64,000 bases of DNA from DUPU01 sp050952465. GTDB lineage: Bacteria; Bacillota; Dehalobacteriia; Dehalobacteriales; Dehalobacteriaceae. The stretch is from NCBI GenBank assembly GCA_050952465.1, contig JBMNKZ010000007.1, positions 1-64,000 on the forward strand, written 5' to 3'. Positions 34,032-44,126 of the stretch are shown one piece after another. The position numbers and the translations under genes are program-made. Under the pieces are notes generated by a model that saw only the letters and a program-made list of their open reading frames with translations, made no database searches and was not told the DNA's origin. Numbering within the stretch: position 1 is the stretch's first letter; each line of letters begins with the position of its first letter.

Positions 34032-34817
34032 CTAGTTTTTATTTATTTTTGCCTCATTCCAATATTTATCCATGTCTTCCAAGGTTAATTTCTTTAGTTC
34101 GACATTATTTTTTTTTGCCTTTTCCTCAATATAAGAGAATCGTTTGATAAATTTTTTGTTCGTGTCCTGTAATGCTTCTTCCGCATCAATACCTAAAAAC
34201 CTAGCCACATTAACTAATGCAAAAAGAACATCCCCCAATTCTTCTTTAATTCCCACACCCATGGCTTCGGCATCTTTTAGTTCCCTTAATTCTTCTGACA
34301 CCTTGTCCCATGCCCCGGTAATATCAGGCCAGTCAAACCCGACTCGAGCAGCTTTTTGCTGCAGCTTTTTTGCCCGATATAAGGCAGGAAAGTTCTTTGG
34401 GACATCTAGTATCGGTCTTGGCTCATCCTGCTCTACATCTTTGATTTCCTCCCATTTAACCAGTACCTGATGCGAGGTATTTAGGGTTTCAGAACCAAAA
34501 ACATGGGGGTGCCTTCTAATCATTTTTTCGATAATTCCCTTAATTACATCATTTATATCGAAGAAGCCTTTTTCCTCAGCCATCCGAGCATGGAATGTAA
34601 CCTGTAATAATAAGTCTCCCAATTCTTCACATAATTTATGCATGTTTTTTTCATCAATGGCATCTAATACCTCATAAGTTTCTTCTACGAGATACTTTTT
34701 TATGGATTCATGAGTCTGTTCTTTGTCCCAAGGGCAACCCTCGTCTCCTCGCAAGATCCTCATGACTTCCACTAAGTCTTTAAAGGATGGATCCTCTTTT
34801 TTATTATACTCCAACAA
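34032..34817 (-). CDS. mazG: Nucleoside triphosphate pyrophosphohydrolase MazG (YabN C-terminal type)
   Basis: 261 residues with two MazG domains: EELGDLLLQVTFHARMAEEK in the first and IKEELGDVLFALVNVARF in the second, each holding the EExxD-type metal site. Removes non-canonical NTPs. It lacks the methylase domain of Bacillus YabN. It begins the yab-like cluster, 95 bp before hup. Confidence 0.92.
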   Translation of the reverse strand: MLEYNKKEDPSFKDLVEVMRILRGDEGCPWDKEQTHESIKKYLVEETYEVLDAIDEKNMHKLCEELGDLLLQVTFHARMAEEKGFFDINDVIKGIIEKMIRRHPHVFGSETLNTSHQVLVKWEEIKDVEQDEPRPILDVPKNFPALYRAKKLQQKAARVGFDWPDITGAWDKVSEELRELKDAEAMGVGIKEELGDVLFALVNVARFLGIDAEEALQDTNKKFIKRFSYIEEKAKKNNVELKKLTLEDMDKYWNEAKINKN

Positions 34818-34954
34818 AATCCCTTCCTAATTTTAATTTATTATTTTTACTCTTTACGACAATATCTTAACAATCTTAACCATTTAATGCAAGTCTATAG
34901 AAAAAAGCCTCTGATTTTTCACTGTACTGAGTACAAATTGCCATAACATAACCT

Positions 34955-34984
34955 AAAAAAATCGCCCGAAACGGCGATTTTTTT
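34955..34984 (-). terminator. Terminator of spoVT
   Basis: AAAAAAATCGCC CGAAAC GGCGATTTTTTT; works in both directions. The 342-bp gap 34818-35159 holds nothing else I can name. Confidence 0.8.
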
Positions 34985-35159
34985 AAATGTACAATCTCTT
35001 TTCACCCTCAATATTTACTTCCACTACAGAGAAATAAATCTATTTTTGTCAAAACGCTAGCCTATGGACAGTTCCCCATGCACCGCTCATTACTAACTTT
35101 TCACTGTAGTATACTAACAAATTATAAACAGAATTCTTGGCTCAGATAAACTTATTCTT

Positions 35160-35732
35160 CTATTGTTCCATCTGCTTTGCTAAGAAACCTGCCGCAGTTT
35201 CCGCTAGTTTTAACTCCATTTCACCCATGGTAACATTAGCTTCCTTGGTACAAAGAATCACTGCACCAATGGGATCACCTTGAGCAATAATAGGAGAAAC
35301 TACTTGGGCAGTAAATTTACTACCTTCTTCTTCATTGTCACTCTCAATGATGGCACAATCTTTAGCATTGGCGTTTTCGCCAGGATTGTTCATCAATACG
35401 GAACGTCTTTCTTCCATTACCCTCTCTATAGCCGATCCAATAGGCTTATTTAAAAACTCTTTTTTAGAAGCACCACTAACCGCAATGATCGTATCACGAT
35501 CTGCTATACAAGCTATGTGACCAATGGCTTCATAGAGGGAATCAGCGTACTCTTTGGCAAAATCACCTAATTCACCAATGGGGGAGTATTTTTTTAAGAT
35601 GACCTCCCCTTCCCGATCGACAAAAATTTCTAACGGGTCTCCCTCCCTAATTCTTAAAGTCCTGCGTATTTCTTTCGGGATCACTACTCTGCCTAAATCA
35701 TCTATTCGGCGTACGATTCCTGTTGCTTTCAT
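35160..35732 (-). CDS. spoVT: Stage V sporulation protein T
   Basis: 190 residues. N-terminal AbrB-type DNA-binding domain MKATGIVRRIDDLGRVVIPK and RTLRIREGDPLEIFVDREGE; C-terminal GAF domain to the end (MELKLAETAAGFLAKQMEQ). Forespore regulator of sigma-G genes. It lies between prsA and mazG, the usual clostridial order. Confidence 0.95.
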   Translation of the reverse strand: MKATGIVRRIDDLGRVVIPKEIRRTLRIREGDPLEIFVDREGEVILKKYSPIGELGDFAKEYADSLYEAIGHIACIADRDTIIAVSGASKKEFLNKPIGSAIERVMEERRSVLMNNPGENANAKDCAIIESDNEEEGSKFTAQVVSPIIAQGDPIGAVILCTKEANVTMGEMELKLAETAAGFLAKQMEQ

Positions 35733-35945
35733 TCTAAATCTTTCCCTCCTTTTGCTAAACCTGGAACGTCATCTGCACTTGCTTCAGTGATAGTATATAA
35801 CTTTTCCCGACCTATTATTCATTTTTTGCCATGGATGAACCAATGATAAAATAGTAATGGCTGGGAAAAAGATTCGTGTATCAAGTGACAACATTGACTC
35901 CATCTGGTGTGGGAAACCTTTACTTAGGCAGCATTTGTTAAGTAT

Positions 35946-35983
35946 TAAAAAAAGCAAAACAGCTAAAAATGTCTGTTTTGCTT
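35946..35983 (-). terminator. Terminator of prsA
   Basis: Stem AAGCAAAACAG/CTGTTTTGCTT followed by TTTTTTTAATAC on the minus strand. Confidence 0.8.
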
Positions 35984-35994
35984 ATTTTAAAAAA

Positions 35995-36963
35995 TTATTC
36001 TTTCGGAAGATTTTTTGTGATCTTTGCTTCTTCCATTTGCTTATCCATATATTCTGAAAAAACCTTATTCTTCTCTGTTTGTAAAAGCTGATTCTTTACA
36101 TCGTCCTTCACATCACTAAAAGTGCCTTTCTTGGCATCCAACTTAATAATATGATAACCAAACTGGGAAAGAACCGGTTCTTTACTGTAATCACCCACTT
36201 TTTCGAGTTCAAAAGATCCCTCAACAAACTCCGCCACTAAGCCCCGATCATTTCTGGCAAATTCCATATCCAGGACACCACCCTGGCTAGCTGTCCCCGG
36301 ATCGGTTGAATATTTTTTGGCCAGATCTGCAAAATCCGCCCCTTGATCCAGTTCTTTAATTATAGACAAAGCCTTGTTCTTGGCTTGATCTAACTCAGAT
36401 TGAGTTGCTGTATCTCTTTTCACCTCAATTAAGATATGAGAAACTTTAATTTTTTCCCAGGGAGTTTTGTCCGCCTCATAGGTTTTACGGGCTTCCTCAT
36501 CTGTCACGGTAACCTTGTTTGTTACCTTGTCAAATAACTTCTGTCCAGTAAGCTGATACTCAATTTTATCTTTAAATTCCTGTTCCGTCATCTGAAAAGA
36601 ATCAAGCCATTCCTGGTATTTATCCTCATTTTCAAAAGAGCCTTTAACCCGTTGTTCTAAAAAATCATTAATCTCTTGTTCAGTTACCTTTACTTCTTCT
36701 TTTTTCCCTGCTTGCATCACCAATATTTCATCAATTAGGCTGTCTAAAGCATCTTGTTTCAAATCGGCCAATTGTTCTTCTCCGTCCTCCCCTTCAAAGG
36801 ACATTCCCATTTGCAGCGCATAGGCTTTTAACTGCTGAAAATGACGATCAAACCTCTCATTTGATACTTCTTCTCCATTCACAACTGCTACCGGCTTAGC
36901 ACCACAACCGGCTATTAATAATAGGGATAAAAAAAGCATTAATAACACAAAACGCTGGCGCAA
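35995..36963 (-). CDS. prsA: PrsA/SurA-type peptidyl-prolyl isomerase lipoprotein
   Basis: 322 residues. Signal peptide with lipobox LLIAGCG near residue 20, so lipid-anchored outside the membrane. SurA_N-like chaperone region follows; parvulin domain at about 170-270 with KVSHILIEVKRDT, FADLAKKYSTDPGTASQGG and QFGYHIIKLD. Folds secreted proteins. It lies 27 bp after mfd, likely in the same transcript. Confidence 0.92.
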   Translation of the reverse strand: MRQRFVLLMLFLSLLLIAGCGAKPVAVVNGEEVSNERFDRHFQQLKAYALQMGMSFEGEDGEEQLADLKQDALDSLIDEILVMQAGKKEEVKVTEQEINDFLEQRVKGSFENEDKYQEWLDSFQMTEQEFKDKIEYQLTGQKLFDKVTNKVTVTDEEARKTYEADKTPWEKIKVSHILIEVKRDTATQSELDQAKNKALSIIKELDQGADFADLAKKYSTDPGTASQGGVLDMEFARNDRGLVAEFVEGSFELEKVGDYSKEPVLSQFGYHIIKLDAKKGTFSDVKDDVKNQLLQTEKNKVFSEYMDKQMEEAKITKNLPKE

Positions 36964-36990
36964 TCAAAACACCTCCTCAAAGATAACTAA

Positions 36991-39900
36991 TTATAACACG
37001 CTCCGGTTTTTGAATAAACCAAATAATTTTGTTAATATTTTTAATAAGAGAGAAAGCAATCTTTCCGGCGTAAGATTATCGGCATTTACCCGGATTTCCA
37101 AGTCACCGGAAACACTAAAAGATATGCGCCGGCCAAAGTCCTGAGCAATTTCCGCTAAATCCTCTCCGGAAATCAAGTGATCCGGAGCAAAACGAATGAC
37201 TACCGTTTTTTTCTGTTGGATGATTCCATTCACTCTTAATTTTTGGGCCAGTATTTTTAATTTACCCAAGGAAAATAAATTCCGCACCGGCTGACCTATG
37301 GTGCCAAACCGATCTTCCACCTCATATTCCAAATCGTCTACATCTTTAAGTTCTTCTGCTGCTGCCAGCCTCTTATATAATCCTATCTTTAAATCAACTT
37401 CGGCCACATATTGATCAGGGATATAGGCATCAACATTTATTTCTAAAAGAGGCGTAATCTTTTCCTGAATGATTTCGTCTTTCTGCCTCAGCTTTTTAAC
37501 TTCCTCTTCCACTAAACGACAGTATAAATCAAAACCTACTGCTAAGATATGTCCATGCTGTTCCGGGCCCAGAATATTTCCTGCTCCCCTAATTTCCATA
37601 TCTCGCATAGCAATTTTAAAACCGGAACCTAATTCGGTAAAATCCCGAATAGCTGTCAATCTCTTCTTGGCAATACCGCTTAATATCTTATCTTTGCGAT
37701 AAGTAAAATAAGCATACGCCTGTTTTGTCGAGCGTCCTACTCGTCCCCGCAGCTGATAAAGCTGGGATAGGCCTAAATTATCCGCCTCACTGACAATTAA
37801 AGTATTGACATTAGGTATATCCAGTCCCGATTCCACAATTGTGGTACATACCAAAACATTATAAAGTCCTTCTACAAAATCCAGCATCACTTGTTCCAAT
37901 TCATGCTCTTTCATTTGTCCGTGTCCCACAACAGTTTTTGCTTGAGGAACTAAGGCCTGAATTTGATCCGCAATCGCATAAATATTGTTCACCCGGTTAT
38001 GGACATAATAAACCTGACCCCCCCGGTTTAATTCCCGGGTAATCGCTTCTTTGATTACACGGTCCTGATATTCCATGACATAAGTTTGCACCGGATGCCG
38101 GTCTTCCGGGGGTGTTTCGATAACACTCATATCCCGCACACCTACTAAAGACATATGTAGGGTTCTCGGGATCGGCGTTGCCGTCAACGTAAGCACATCA
38201 ATATTATGCTTGATTCTTTTAATTCTTTCTTTATGGGCTACCCCAAACCGTTGTTCCTCATCCACAATCAACAGTCCCAAATCCTTATACTTAACATCCT
38301 TAGAGAGAAGACGATGGGTACCGATAATGATATCAACCCCTCCCTGAGCCAAACTCTTTAAAGTTGTTTTAATATCTTTGGGGCTCTTAAAGCGGCTTAA
38401 AACACCGATGGTTACAGGAAGTCCGGCAAACCTTTCCTGAAAGGTTCGATGGTGCTGTTGGGCTAAAACAGTAGTAGGGACTAGCACAGCTACCTGCTTT
38501 CCGTCCATCACAGCCTTAAAAGCTGCCCTTAAAGCCACTTCTGTCTTTCCATAACCTACATCACCACAAAGAAGACGATCCATCGGTTTTATATCTTCCA
38601 TATCCTTTTTAATTTCTTCTACCGCCCGCAGCTGATCAATAGTTTCCGGATAGGGAAAGGCGTCCTCAAACTCTTTCTGCCAGACTGTATCCGGGGAAAA
38701 GGCATGACCTTTTAAAGCTTCCCGGGCCGCATAAAGAGCTAATAATTCTTTGGCCATATCCTGGACAGAGGTGCGCGCCTTCGCTTTCACCCGACCCCAT
38801 TCTGTGCCGCCCAGCTTATATACTTTTGGCGCATGACCGTCAGTTCCCACGTATTTTTGAATCAAGTCCACTTGATCCGTTGGCACATAAAGCTTATCTT
38901 GCCCTGCGTACTGAAGATGCAAATAATCCCGATGGGTATCTCCGATATCCAGCCGCACTACGCCGAGATAGCGACCAATCCCATGGTTAACATGTACCAC
39001 ATAATCTCCCACCTTCAAATCAAGAAAAGTCGCAATCTTTTCCCCTTTCCGCATAGGACGGCGAACCTTGGCATGAATATTTTGCCCCAATACGTCTGTT
39101 TCGCTTAAAACAAATATTTTTAATGCCGGGCAGTCAAAACCCCGGGATAAAGCAGCATCAATGATTTCAATGCCTAAAAGATCCATTTCCTGCACTAATT
39201 CCTGCAGTTTTTCTTTTCTAATTTGGGAACTTGCGGAAATAATAATTTTATAATTTTCTTGCTTGTAATATCTTAAATCTTCTTCCAGCCGACTGAGCTG
39301 TCCTTTGTAAGAGGGAACATCTCTGGTTATCACATCATATTTGGTTTTTATAGGAAGCCCTGCTGTTTCAGGTAAATGTGCTAATAAAAGGAGGCTATGC
39401 TTTCCCACCATACTGGTAAACTGATCATAATCCAGAAAATTATTGCCAAAGGAAGGAAGGATCTTCCCTTCTTCCAACAAGTCATAATACCAGGAATTAA
39501 TCTCTTTCCGCTCTTTCTCAATAGTTTCCCGAACCAGATCCGGTTCATGGATAATTACCAAACCCTCCGGAGGAAGATAATCCACCAGCCCTCCCGCATC
39601 AGGATAAAGGTAAGTCAAGAATTGCTCCATTCCCTTAGACCAAATACCCTGCTCCATCTGTTCCAAATAGGAGGAAAAATTATCCTTCAAATACCTTTTG
39701 GCAGCACCCGAATATGATGGAAGAATTGAAGATAGCTCATTACGGAGAATTTTACCGGTAGTAATCAGCAATTCTTGATCGGCAGGAAATTCATCAGCGG
39801 GAGATAATAATGCTTGGCCTGTTTCTTCTAAAGAGCGTTGTGTATCTGTATCAAAGTAACGAATAGATTCGATTTCATCGTCAAAAAACTCTACCCGGAG

Positions 39901-40476
39901 CGGTCTGTTCTCCGTTAATGGAAAGATATCAATTATACCGCCCCTGATACTATATGTCCCTGGTATCTCTACCAAATCTTCTCTGGTATAACCCATGCTG
40001 ACCAAACTTAAAACTAAATCTTGAATATCAATCCTTTGACCGATACTTAAAGTTAAAGAGTATTTCTTAATTGTACTCTTTGGAACTATTTTTTTTAAAA
40101 GAGCATCTGCGGAAGCCACTACCACTACCGGTTCCCCATGAGCAAGTTTTGTAAGCACCAACATCCTTTGGACATTAATTTCTAAGTTTCTGGCATAAAC
40201 CTCGTAGGGTAACAGGTCTGAATGAGGGAAATAGTAAATCTTTCCCTCAGGCATTAACGATGTCAAATCGTTAAATGCAGTTTTTGCTCCTTCACTAGTA
40301 GGCGTGATCACTAAAACCGGTTGATTAATATCATCCGCTAATGCTGACACAAAGCATGATCTGGGTAAATCCGTTAGTCCAACAATTAGTTGGCCTACGC
40401 CTTGATTTATACCCCGGCAAACCGCTGAATAATGTTCACTATTTCTCCATAATTCCACCATTTTAAGATAAGTCAT
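36991..40476 (-). CDS. mfd: Transcription-repair coupling factor Mfd
   Basis: 1161 residues, full length. UvrB-like N-terminal part, RNA polymerase interaction domain with DYVVHVNHGIGRYLGV, then translocase with Walker A CGDVGYGKTEVALRAAF and box II DEEQRFGV, LTATPIPRTLHMSLVGVRDM, and the C-terminal TRCF domain. Releases stalled RNA polymerase and recruits UvrA. The ATG follows GGAGG. Confidence 0.96.
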   Translation of the reverse strand: MTYLKMVELWRNSEHYSAVCRGINQGVGQLIVGLTDLPRSCFVSALADDINQPVLVITPTSEGAKTAFNDLTSLMPEGKIYYFPHSDLLPYEVYARNLEINVQRMLVLTKLAHGEPVVVVASADALLKKIVPKSTIKKYSLTLSIGQRIDIQDLVLSLVSMGYTREDLVEIPGTYSIRGGIIDIFPLTENRPLRVEFFDDEIESIRYFDTDTQRSLEETGQALLSPADEFPADQELLITTGKILRNELSSILPSYSGAAKRYLKDNFSSYLEQMEQGIWSKGMEQFLTYLYPDAGGLVDYLPPEGLVIIHEPDLVRETIEKERKEINSWYYDLLEEGKILPSFGNNFLDYDQFTSMVGKHSLLLLAHLPETAGLPIKTKYDVITRDVPSYKGQLSRLEEDLRYYKQENYKIIISASSQIRKEKLQELVQEMDLLGIEIIDAALSRGFDCPALKIFVLSETDVLGQNIHAKVRRPMRKGEKIATFLDLKVGDYVVHVNHGIGRYLGVVRLDIGDTHRDYLHLQYAGQDKLYVPTDQVDLIQKYVGTDGHAPKVYKLGGTEWGRVKAKARTSVQDMAKELLALYAAREALKGHAFSPDTVWQKEFEDAFPYPETIDQLRAVEEIKKDMEDIKPMDRLLCGDVGYGKTEVALRAAFKAVMDGKQVAVLVPTTVLAQQHHRTFQERFAGLPVTIGVLSRFKSPKDIKTTLKSLAQGGVDIIIGTHRLLSKDVKYKDLGLLIVDEEQRFGVAHKERIKRIKHNIDVLTLTATPIPRTLHMSLVGVRDMSVIETPPEDRHPVQTYVMEYQDRVIKEAITRELNRGGQVYYVHNRVNNIYAIADQIQALVPQAKTVVGHGQMKEHELEQVMLDFVEGLYNVLVCTTIVESGLDIPNVNTLIVSEADNLGLSQLYQLRGRVGRSTKQAYAYFTYRKDKILSGIAKKRLTAIRDFTELGSGFKIAMRDMEIRGAGNILGPEQHGHILAVGFDLYCRLVEEEVKKLRQKDEIIQEKITPLLEINVDAYIPDQYVAEVDLKIGLYKRLAAAEELKDVDDLEYEVEDRFGTIGQPVRNLFSLGKLKILAQKLRVNGIIQQKKTVVIRFAPDHLISGEDLAEIAQDFGRRISFSVSGDLEIRVNADNLTPERLLSLLLKILTKLFGLFKNRSVL

Positions 40477-40498
40477 AATTTCCTCCGAAAACTATTAA

Positions 40499-40573
40499 GC
40501 ATAAACAGAGTTCCTTGCCACCCGTGGCATCGCGGCACTAGACCAACCATGGCCGTCGAAAATCGTTATCCAG
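40499..40573. repeat. Dispersed repeat family B, copy 3 (inverted)
   Basis: Starts ATAAACAGAGTTCCTTGCC and contains TGGCATCGCGGCACTAG and CCATGGCCGTCG, the inverse of 29697-29740, and ends CGTTATCCAG, the inverse of 10270-10280. A further family fragment, CTTAGAACTGTTAGATATCGG, lies at 40671-40691. The rest of the 340-bp gap 40477-40817 holds no gene. Confidence 0.7.
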
Positions 40574-40817
40574 TAACTATACAGTTTATCCCCTCATATT
40601 TAGCGACATTCCTTTTCACCAGAAAAACCTTTAGCTTCAGCAGGTGTCCCCTGACCGCTAATGAGAGGGTCTTAGAACTGTTAGATATCGGATAGGAATT
40701 TTAAGCATGCAGAAATAGGCACGACCCCTATCTGACCGTGCATCCTGATCTTACTTAAAAAATTTTTACGGATCCTTTGTTCCAATTGTTCCAGTATATC
40801 CAGTTAAATATCCCCAG

Positions 40818-41216
40818 TCAAGATTTCCTTTTGCTGCTAACCAAAAGGGAAACCAGTACATTCCAAGCCAAATGCCCGATAATTCCATAAAAAAAAGCTG
40901 CCCATAAACTTTGTTGAAAGATTAGTCCGAAATTTGCGGCCAACCCGAAGGCCAAATGCCCTACAAAACTTGCCAAAGCCGCAGGTGCCCCTTTTTCGCG
41001 AGATGTTTTAAGATCATAAAAAGCTTCAATTGTGCCAAAGATGCCATGGGTTAAAATCAGATTAGCACCAAGAATAAATGCCCCCCCGGTTTTTAATATT
41101 TCCTCTAAGAAAGGAGTAACCCAGATGGTACCCCAATCCCCCCAGCACCTAATAATTATTTTATTTATTTGCCAAGCTGCCGCGGCAGCTAAGATTCCTG
41201 CCCATAACCAGTTCAT
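40818..41216 (-). CDS. Small membrane protein with EExxK and GHLAxN motifs
   Basis: 132 residues from the ATG at 41216, with about four helices. TPFLEEILKTGGAFILGANL and the later GHLAFG and GHLAWN resemble the EE...H...H pattern of PrsW- or CAAX-type membrane metalloproteases; this is only a resemblance. The open frame extends upstream to 41369, but those codons lie in a family-C repeat and are not native protein. No good ribosome site is visible before 41216, so the start is uncertain. Confidence 0.5.
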   Translation of the reverse strand: MNWLWAGILAAAAAWQINKIIIRCWGDWGTIWVTPFLEEILKTGGAFILGANLILTHGIFGTIEAFYDLKTSREKGAPAALASFVGHLAFGLAANFGLIFQQSLWAAFFYGIIGHLAWNVLVSLLVSSKRKS

Positions 41217-41256
41217 ATAGATATTTTGTAAGTATTGGGCAGTTATTATACTTCGG

Positions 41257-41388
41257 TAACTCCTTCCGTCAGATTTGCGGTCAGCTTTATGTAGGTTAAC
41301 TCCCTCCGTTGGCTGCGCCGCTCTGAGAGGGAGGTCACATTGATCCCCTTCCCGTGAGAAGGATGTCACGCAGTGACAGGAGGAGTCC
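41257..41388. repeat. Dispersed repeat family C, copy 2
   Basis: AACTCCCTCCGTTGGCTGCG is the inverse of part of 17440-17458; GAGAGGGAGGT matches 23144-23154. It runs into the 3' end of pth. Confidence 0.55.
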
Positions 41389-41941
41389 CGTTGTACTTAT
41401 TCATGGTAGCAAAAACACCTTCTTTTATCCAAAACTCAGCCGCCTCGGCCCCTTTTTCAATAGCCGGTTTCACCAGCTCCCAATCTCTATCGGTAAAAGG
41501 CATGGTCACATAATCAGCCGGTTGTTCCCTATTAGGTCTTCCGATACCGATTTTGATCCGGGAAAGATTCTGGCTGGACAAATTACTGATAATAGAGTTC
41601 ATGCCATTATGACCTCCACCGCTTCCACCCTGTTTAATACGCAGTCTGCCTACATCTAAATCCATATCATCATAGACAATTAATAAGTCAGCTAAATCAA
41701 TTTTATAAAAATTAACTGCATCCCTTACTGCCTTGCCGCTTAGATTCATAAATGTCTGGGGTTTCATAAGAAGCAGTTTTTCACCTAAAATTCGTCCCTC
41801 CGCAATAGATGAAAAATGCGCTTGTTTTGAAAAATCTATCTGCAGCTTTTCGGCTAATAAGTCCAGCACCATAAACCCGGCATTATGCCTCGTTGTTTCA
41901 TAACGTGGCCCGGGATTACCTAAACCGACAACTATTTTCAC
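41366..41941 (-). CDS. pth: Peptidyl-tRNA hydrolase
   Basis: 191 residues from the GTG at 41941 (AAAGGAATG upstream), giving KIVVGLGNPGPRYETTRHN, with the catalytic His in RHNAGF. KPQTFMNLSGKAV, YDDMDLDVGRLRI and GGHNGMNSII are also present. The frame is open upstream to 42043, but that part falls in a family-A repeat. The last residues lie in a family-C repeat (PPVTA). Confidence 0.93.
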   Translation of the reverse strand: MKIVVGLGNPGPRYETTRHNAGFMVLDLLAEKLQIDFSKQAHFSSIAEGRILGEKLLLMKPQTFMNLSGKAVRDAVNFYKIDLADLLIVYDDMDLDVGRLRIKQGGSGGGHNGMNSIISNLSSQNLSRIKIGIGRPNREQPADYVTMPFTDRDWELVKPAIEKGAEAAEFWIKEGVFATMNKYNGTPPVTA

Positions 41942-41984
41942 AAATCTTTCATTCCTTTCCGGGCAATTCTGTATGACAGCCGCC

Positions 41985-42050
41985 TGTAACGCCTGTAAAT
42001 ATAAAAGGTACCGGCCACCTGTTAAGGTGGAGACATTTAACACCTAGTTA
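41985..42050. repeat. Dispersed repeat family A, copy 3 (second half only)
   Basis: ATAAAAGGTACCGGCCACC then GTTAAGGTGGAGACATTTAA, ending CACCTAGTTATT; closely like 8509-8553. The stem CCACC TGTTAA GGTGG is perfect here. Confidence 0.65.
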
Positions 42051-42188
42051 TTATTATCATCTATCAATTACAAAATGTCCAGGTTTGTGCTAAAAACCAG
42101 GCAAACTTTCCAGATATTTTGCATATCCCCAAAAAATCAAGCATAGTATTCTATCGAGTTTACCTTGTATAAAAAGGAGGTGTTCAAA

Positions 42189-43037
42189 GTGGAAAATCTA
42201 AGTAGAAAAGTTCTCTCACTTCCTGTATTAAGCGTAAATGAAGGAGAGCATTTAGGTTATGTCAAAAGCCTAGTCGTTGACCCGGCAAGAAAAGAAGTTA
42301 CGGCCTTTGTCATCAATCGAAAAGGATGGTTTAAAGAAGATAAAATCATCCCGTTCAACAGGGTACAAAATATCGGAGAAAATGCCATTGTCATTGATAA
42401 ATCCGGTACTGCGGAAAAACCGGCCAATTTCCCCCAAATTATCAAACTTATTAAAAACCCTGCCCGTTTAATCAATATAAAAGTTGTCAGCACCACTGGC
42501 AAGGCTCTGGGGCATGTAGAAGAATTTTATTTTGATACTACCGGAAAGATCACAAAATTTGAGCTAGGTAGCAAAATTACGGAAGGATTTTGGAAAGGTA
42601 AAACACTTCTCCCCTGTGAGGAAGTAATAACTATCGGCAAAGATGTGATGATCGTAAAAGAGGGCGCAGAAAATCGAGTCCTCAGCGAAGGTAAACAACT
42701 AAAAAAAACCATGAGCGATTTAAAAGCTGTTACAACTAAAGCCTGGGATACCACCGTGCAAACCTCACAGAAATTGGGCCATGCTATTACCAATTCCATT
42801 AACAAATTAGCTGAGGAAGAAAAAATGATCCACCAGGATCAATCTGAGCCAGATACTCCGGACTCCTCCCAAAATCCGCATCCGGAATCAACTAACAAAG
42901 ATAGTACTCAAGAAATAATCACTTCCGATGCAGAATTCCCCGAAACGGGGTCGGAAGAAACTGTCCCCGTTTCGGAACCTATCCAAACTGATGACTTAAA
43001 AGAAATTTCAGAAGAAATAAAAAAATCCAAGGAATAA
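42189..43037 (+). CDS. PRC-barrel domain protein with acidic tail
   Basis: 282 residues from the GTG at 42189, with AAAGGAGG eight bases upstream. Two PRC-barrel domains follow each other: residues 1-75 (GEHLGYVKSLVVDPARKEVT) and 85-165 (TGKALGHVEEFYFDTTGKIT). The C-terminal ~90 residues are acidic and low in complexity, with many Ser/Pro/Glu. PRC barrels occur in RimM and in RNA/membrane-associated proteins; the function of this one is unknown. Plus strand, between convergent prs and divergent pth. Confidence 0.8.
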   Translation: MENLSRKVLSLPVLSVNEGEHLGYVKSLVVDPARKEVTAFVINRKGWFKEDKIIPFNRVQNIGENAIVIDKSGTAEKPANFPQIIKLIKNPARLINIKVVSTTGKALGHVEEFYFDTTGKITKFELGSKITEGFWKGKTLLPCEEVITIGKDVMIVKEGAENRVLSEGKQLKKTMSDLKAVTTKAWDTTVQTSQKLGHAITNSINKLAEEEKMIHQDQSEPDTPDSSQNPHPESTNKDSTQEIITSDAEFPETGSEETVPVSEPIQTDDLKEISEEIKKSKE

Positions 43038-43067
43038 CCCCCGTCAAAGAGCCGGGGGCTTTTTTTA
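43038..43067 (+). terminator. Terminator of the PRC-barrel gene
   Basis: CCCCCG TCAAAGAGC CGGGGG followed by CTTTTTTT. It also covers the end of prs from the other side. Confidence 0.85.
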
Positions 43068-44012
43068 GTCAAACAAACGACTGACAGACATATCCTCGTG
43101 AATACGAATAATTGCTTCGCCAAATAGAGGAGCCACAGATAATACCTTAATCTTGGAAGAACTTTCTATATTGGGAGGATTAAAGGGAATAGTATTTGTA
43201 ACAACTACTTCCTTAATCACGGACTGTTCCAACCGCTCAATTGCAGGCCCGGAAAGGACTGGATGGGTACAGCATGCATGAACCTCTTTTGCCCCTCTTT
43301 CCATTAAAGCCTTGGCTCCTAAAGTAATAGTTCCGGCGGTATCAATAATATCATCCGCCATGATCACTGTTTTTCCTTCAATGTCACCAATAATATTCAT
43401 AATTTCGGCCACATTGGGTTCCGGGCGTCTTTTATCAATAATAGCAATTCCCGTGCCCAACCGATTAGCCAGGTTACGTGCCCGGGTGACGCCGCCTAAA
43501 TCGGGGGAAACCACGACCACATTCTCCAGTTTTTTCTGCCGATAATAATCTGCTATAATTGGCACCCCAGGTAAATGATCCACAGGTATATCAAAGAAAC
43601 CTTGAATTGCGCTGGCATGAAGATCCATTGCTAATACCCGGCGGGCACCAGCGGCAGTAAGCAAATTTGCCACCAGTTTCGCTGAAATGGGATCTCTGGC
43701 CTTGCTCTTTCTCTCTTGGCGGGCATATCCGTAATAAGGTATGACAGCTGTAATTCTCCGTGCAGAAGCTCTCCGAATGGCGTCGATCATAATTAACAAC
43801 TCCATCAGGTGTTCATTAACCGGAGCACAGGTAGGTTGAATAATAAAGACATCTGCTCCCCGCACACTCTCATCAATTTCCATGGTGATTTCTCCATCAC
43901 TAAAGCGGATTACTTTTGCTGCTCCAACACTTAATCCTAAATATTCTGCTATTTCCTGTGCTAATTGCGGGTTAGCATTAGCCGAAAAAAGCTTTAGTTT
44001 GTTACTACTCAT
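43065..44012 (-). CDS. prs: Ribose-phosphate pyrophosphokinase
   Basis: 315 residues. Makes PRPP from ribose-5-phosphate and ATP. Signatures: KLFSANANPQLAQEIAEYLG, IPYYGYARQERKSKARDPIS, MADDIIDTAGTITLGAKALM (PRPP loop). Lies after glmU as in Bacillus. Confidence 0.96.
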   Translation of the reverse strand: MSSNKLKLFSANANPQLAQEIAEYLGLSVGAAKVIRFSDGEITMEIDESVRGADVFIIQPTCAPVNEHLMELLIMIDAIRRASARRITAVIPYYGYARQERKSKARDPISAKLVANLLTAAGARRVLAMDLHASAIQGFFDIPVDHLPGVPIIADYYRQKKLENVVVVSPDLGGVTRARNLANRLGTGIAIIDKRRPEPNVAEIMNIIGDIEGKTVIMADDIIDTAGTITLGAKALMERGAKEVHACCTHPVLSGPAIERLEQSVIKEVVVTNTIPFNPPNIESSSKIKVLSVAPLFGEAIIRIHEDMSVSRLFD

Positions 44013-44126
44013 AATAAATTAACTACCTCCAGATTATTAGCAAAAAGTCATACCTAGTTTCTATTCGCCCTAAACTTGCGATATCCTTTTATTTTCGACA
44101 AATTATTACGCGTAGTTATTGGTAAT

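Noticed and set aside
41217..41369. N-terminal 51 residues of the small membrane protein
   Set aside because: The codons come from a family-C repeat and the resulting sequence is not hydrophobic or conserved-looking.
41942..42043. N-terminal extension of pth
   Set aside because: Pth starts at KIVVGLGNPG in all known members; the extension lies in a family-A repeat.
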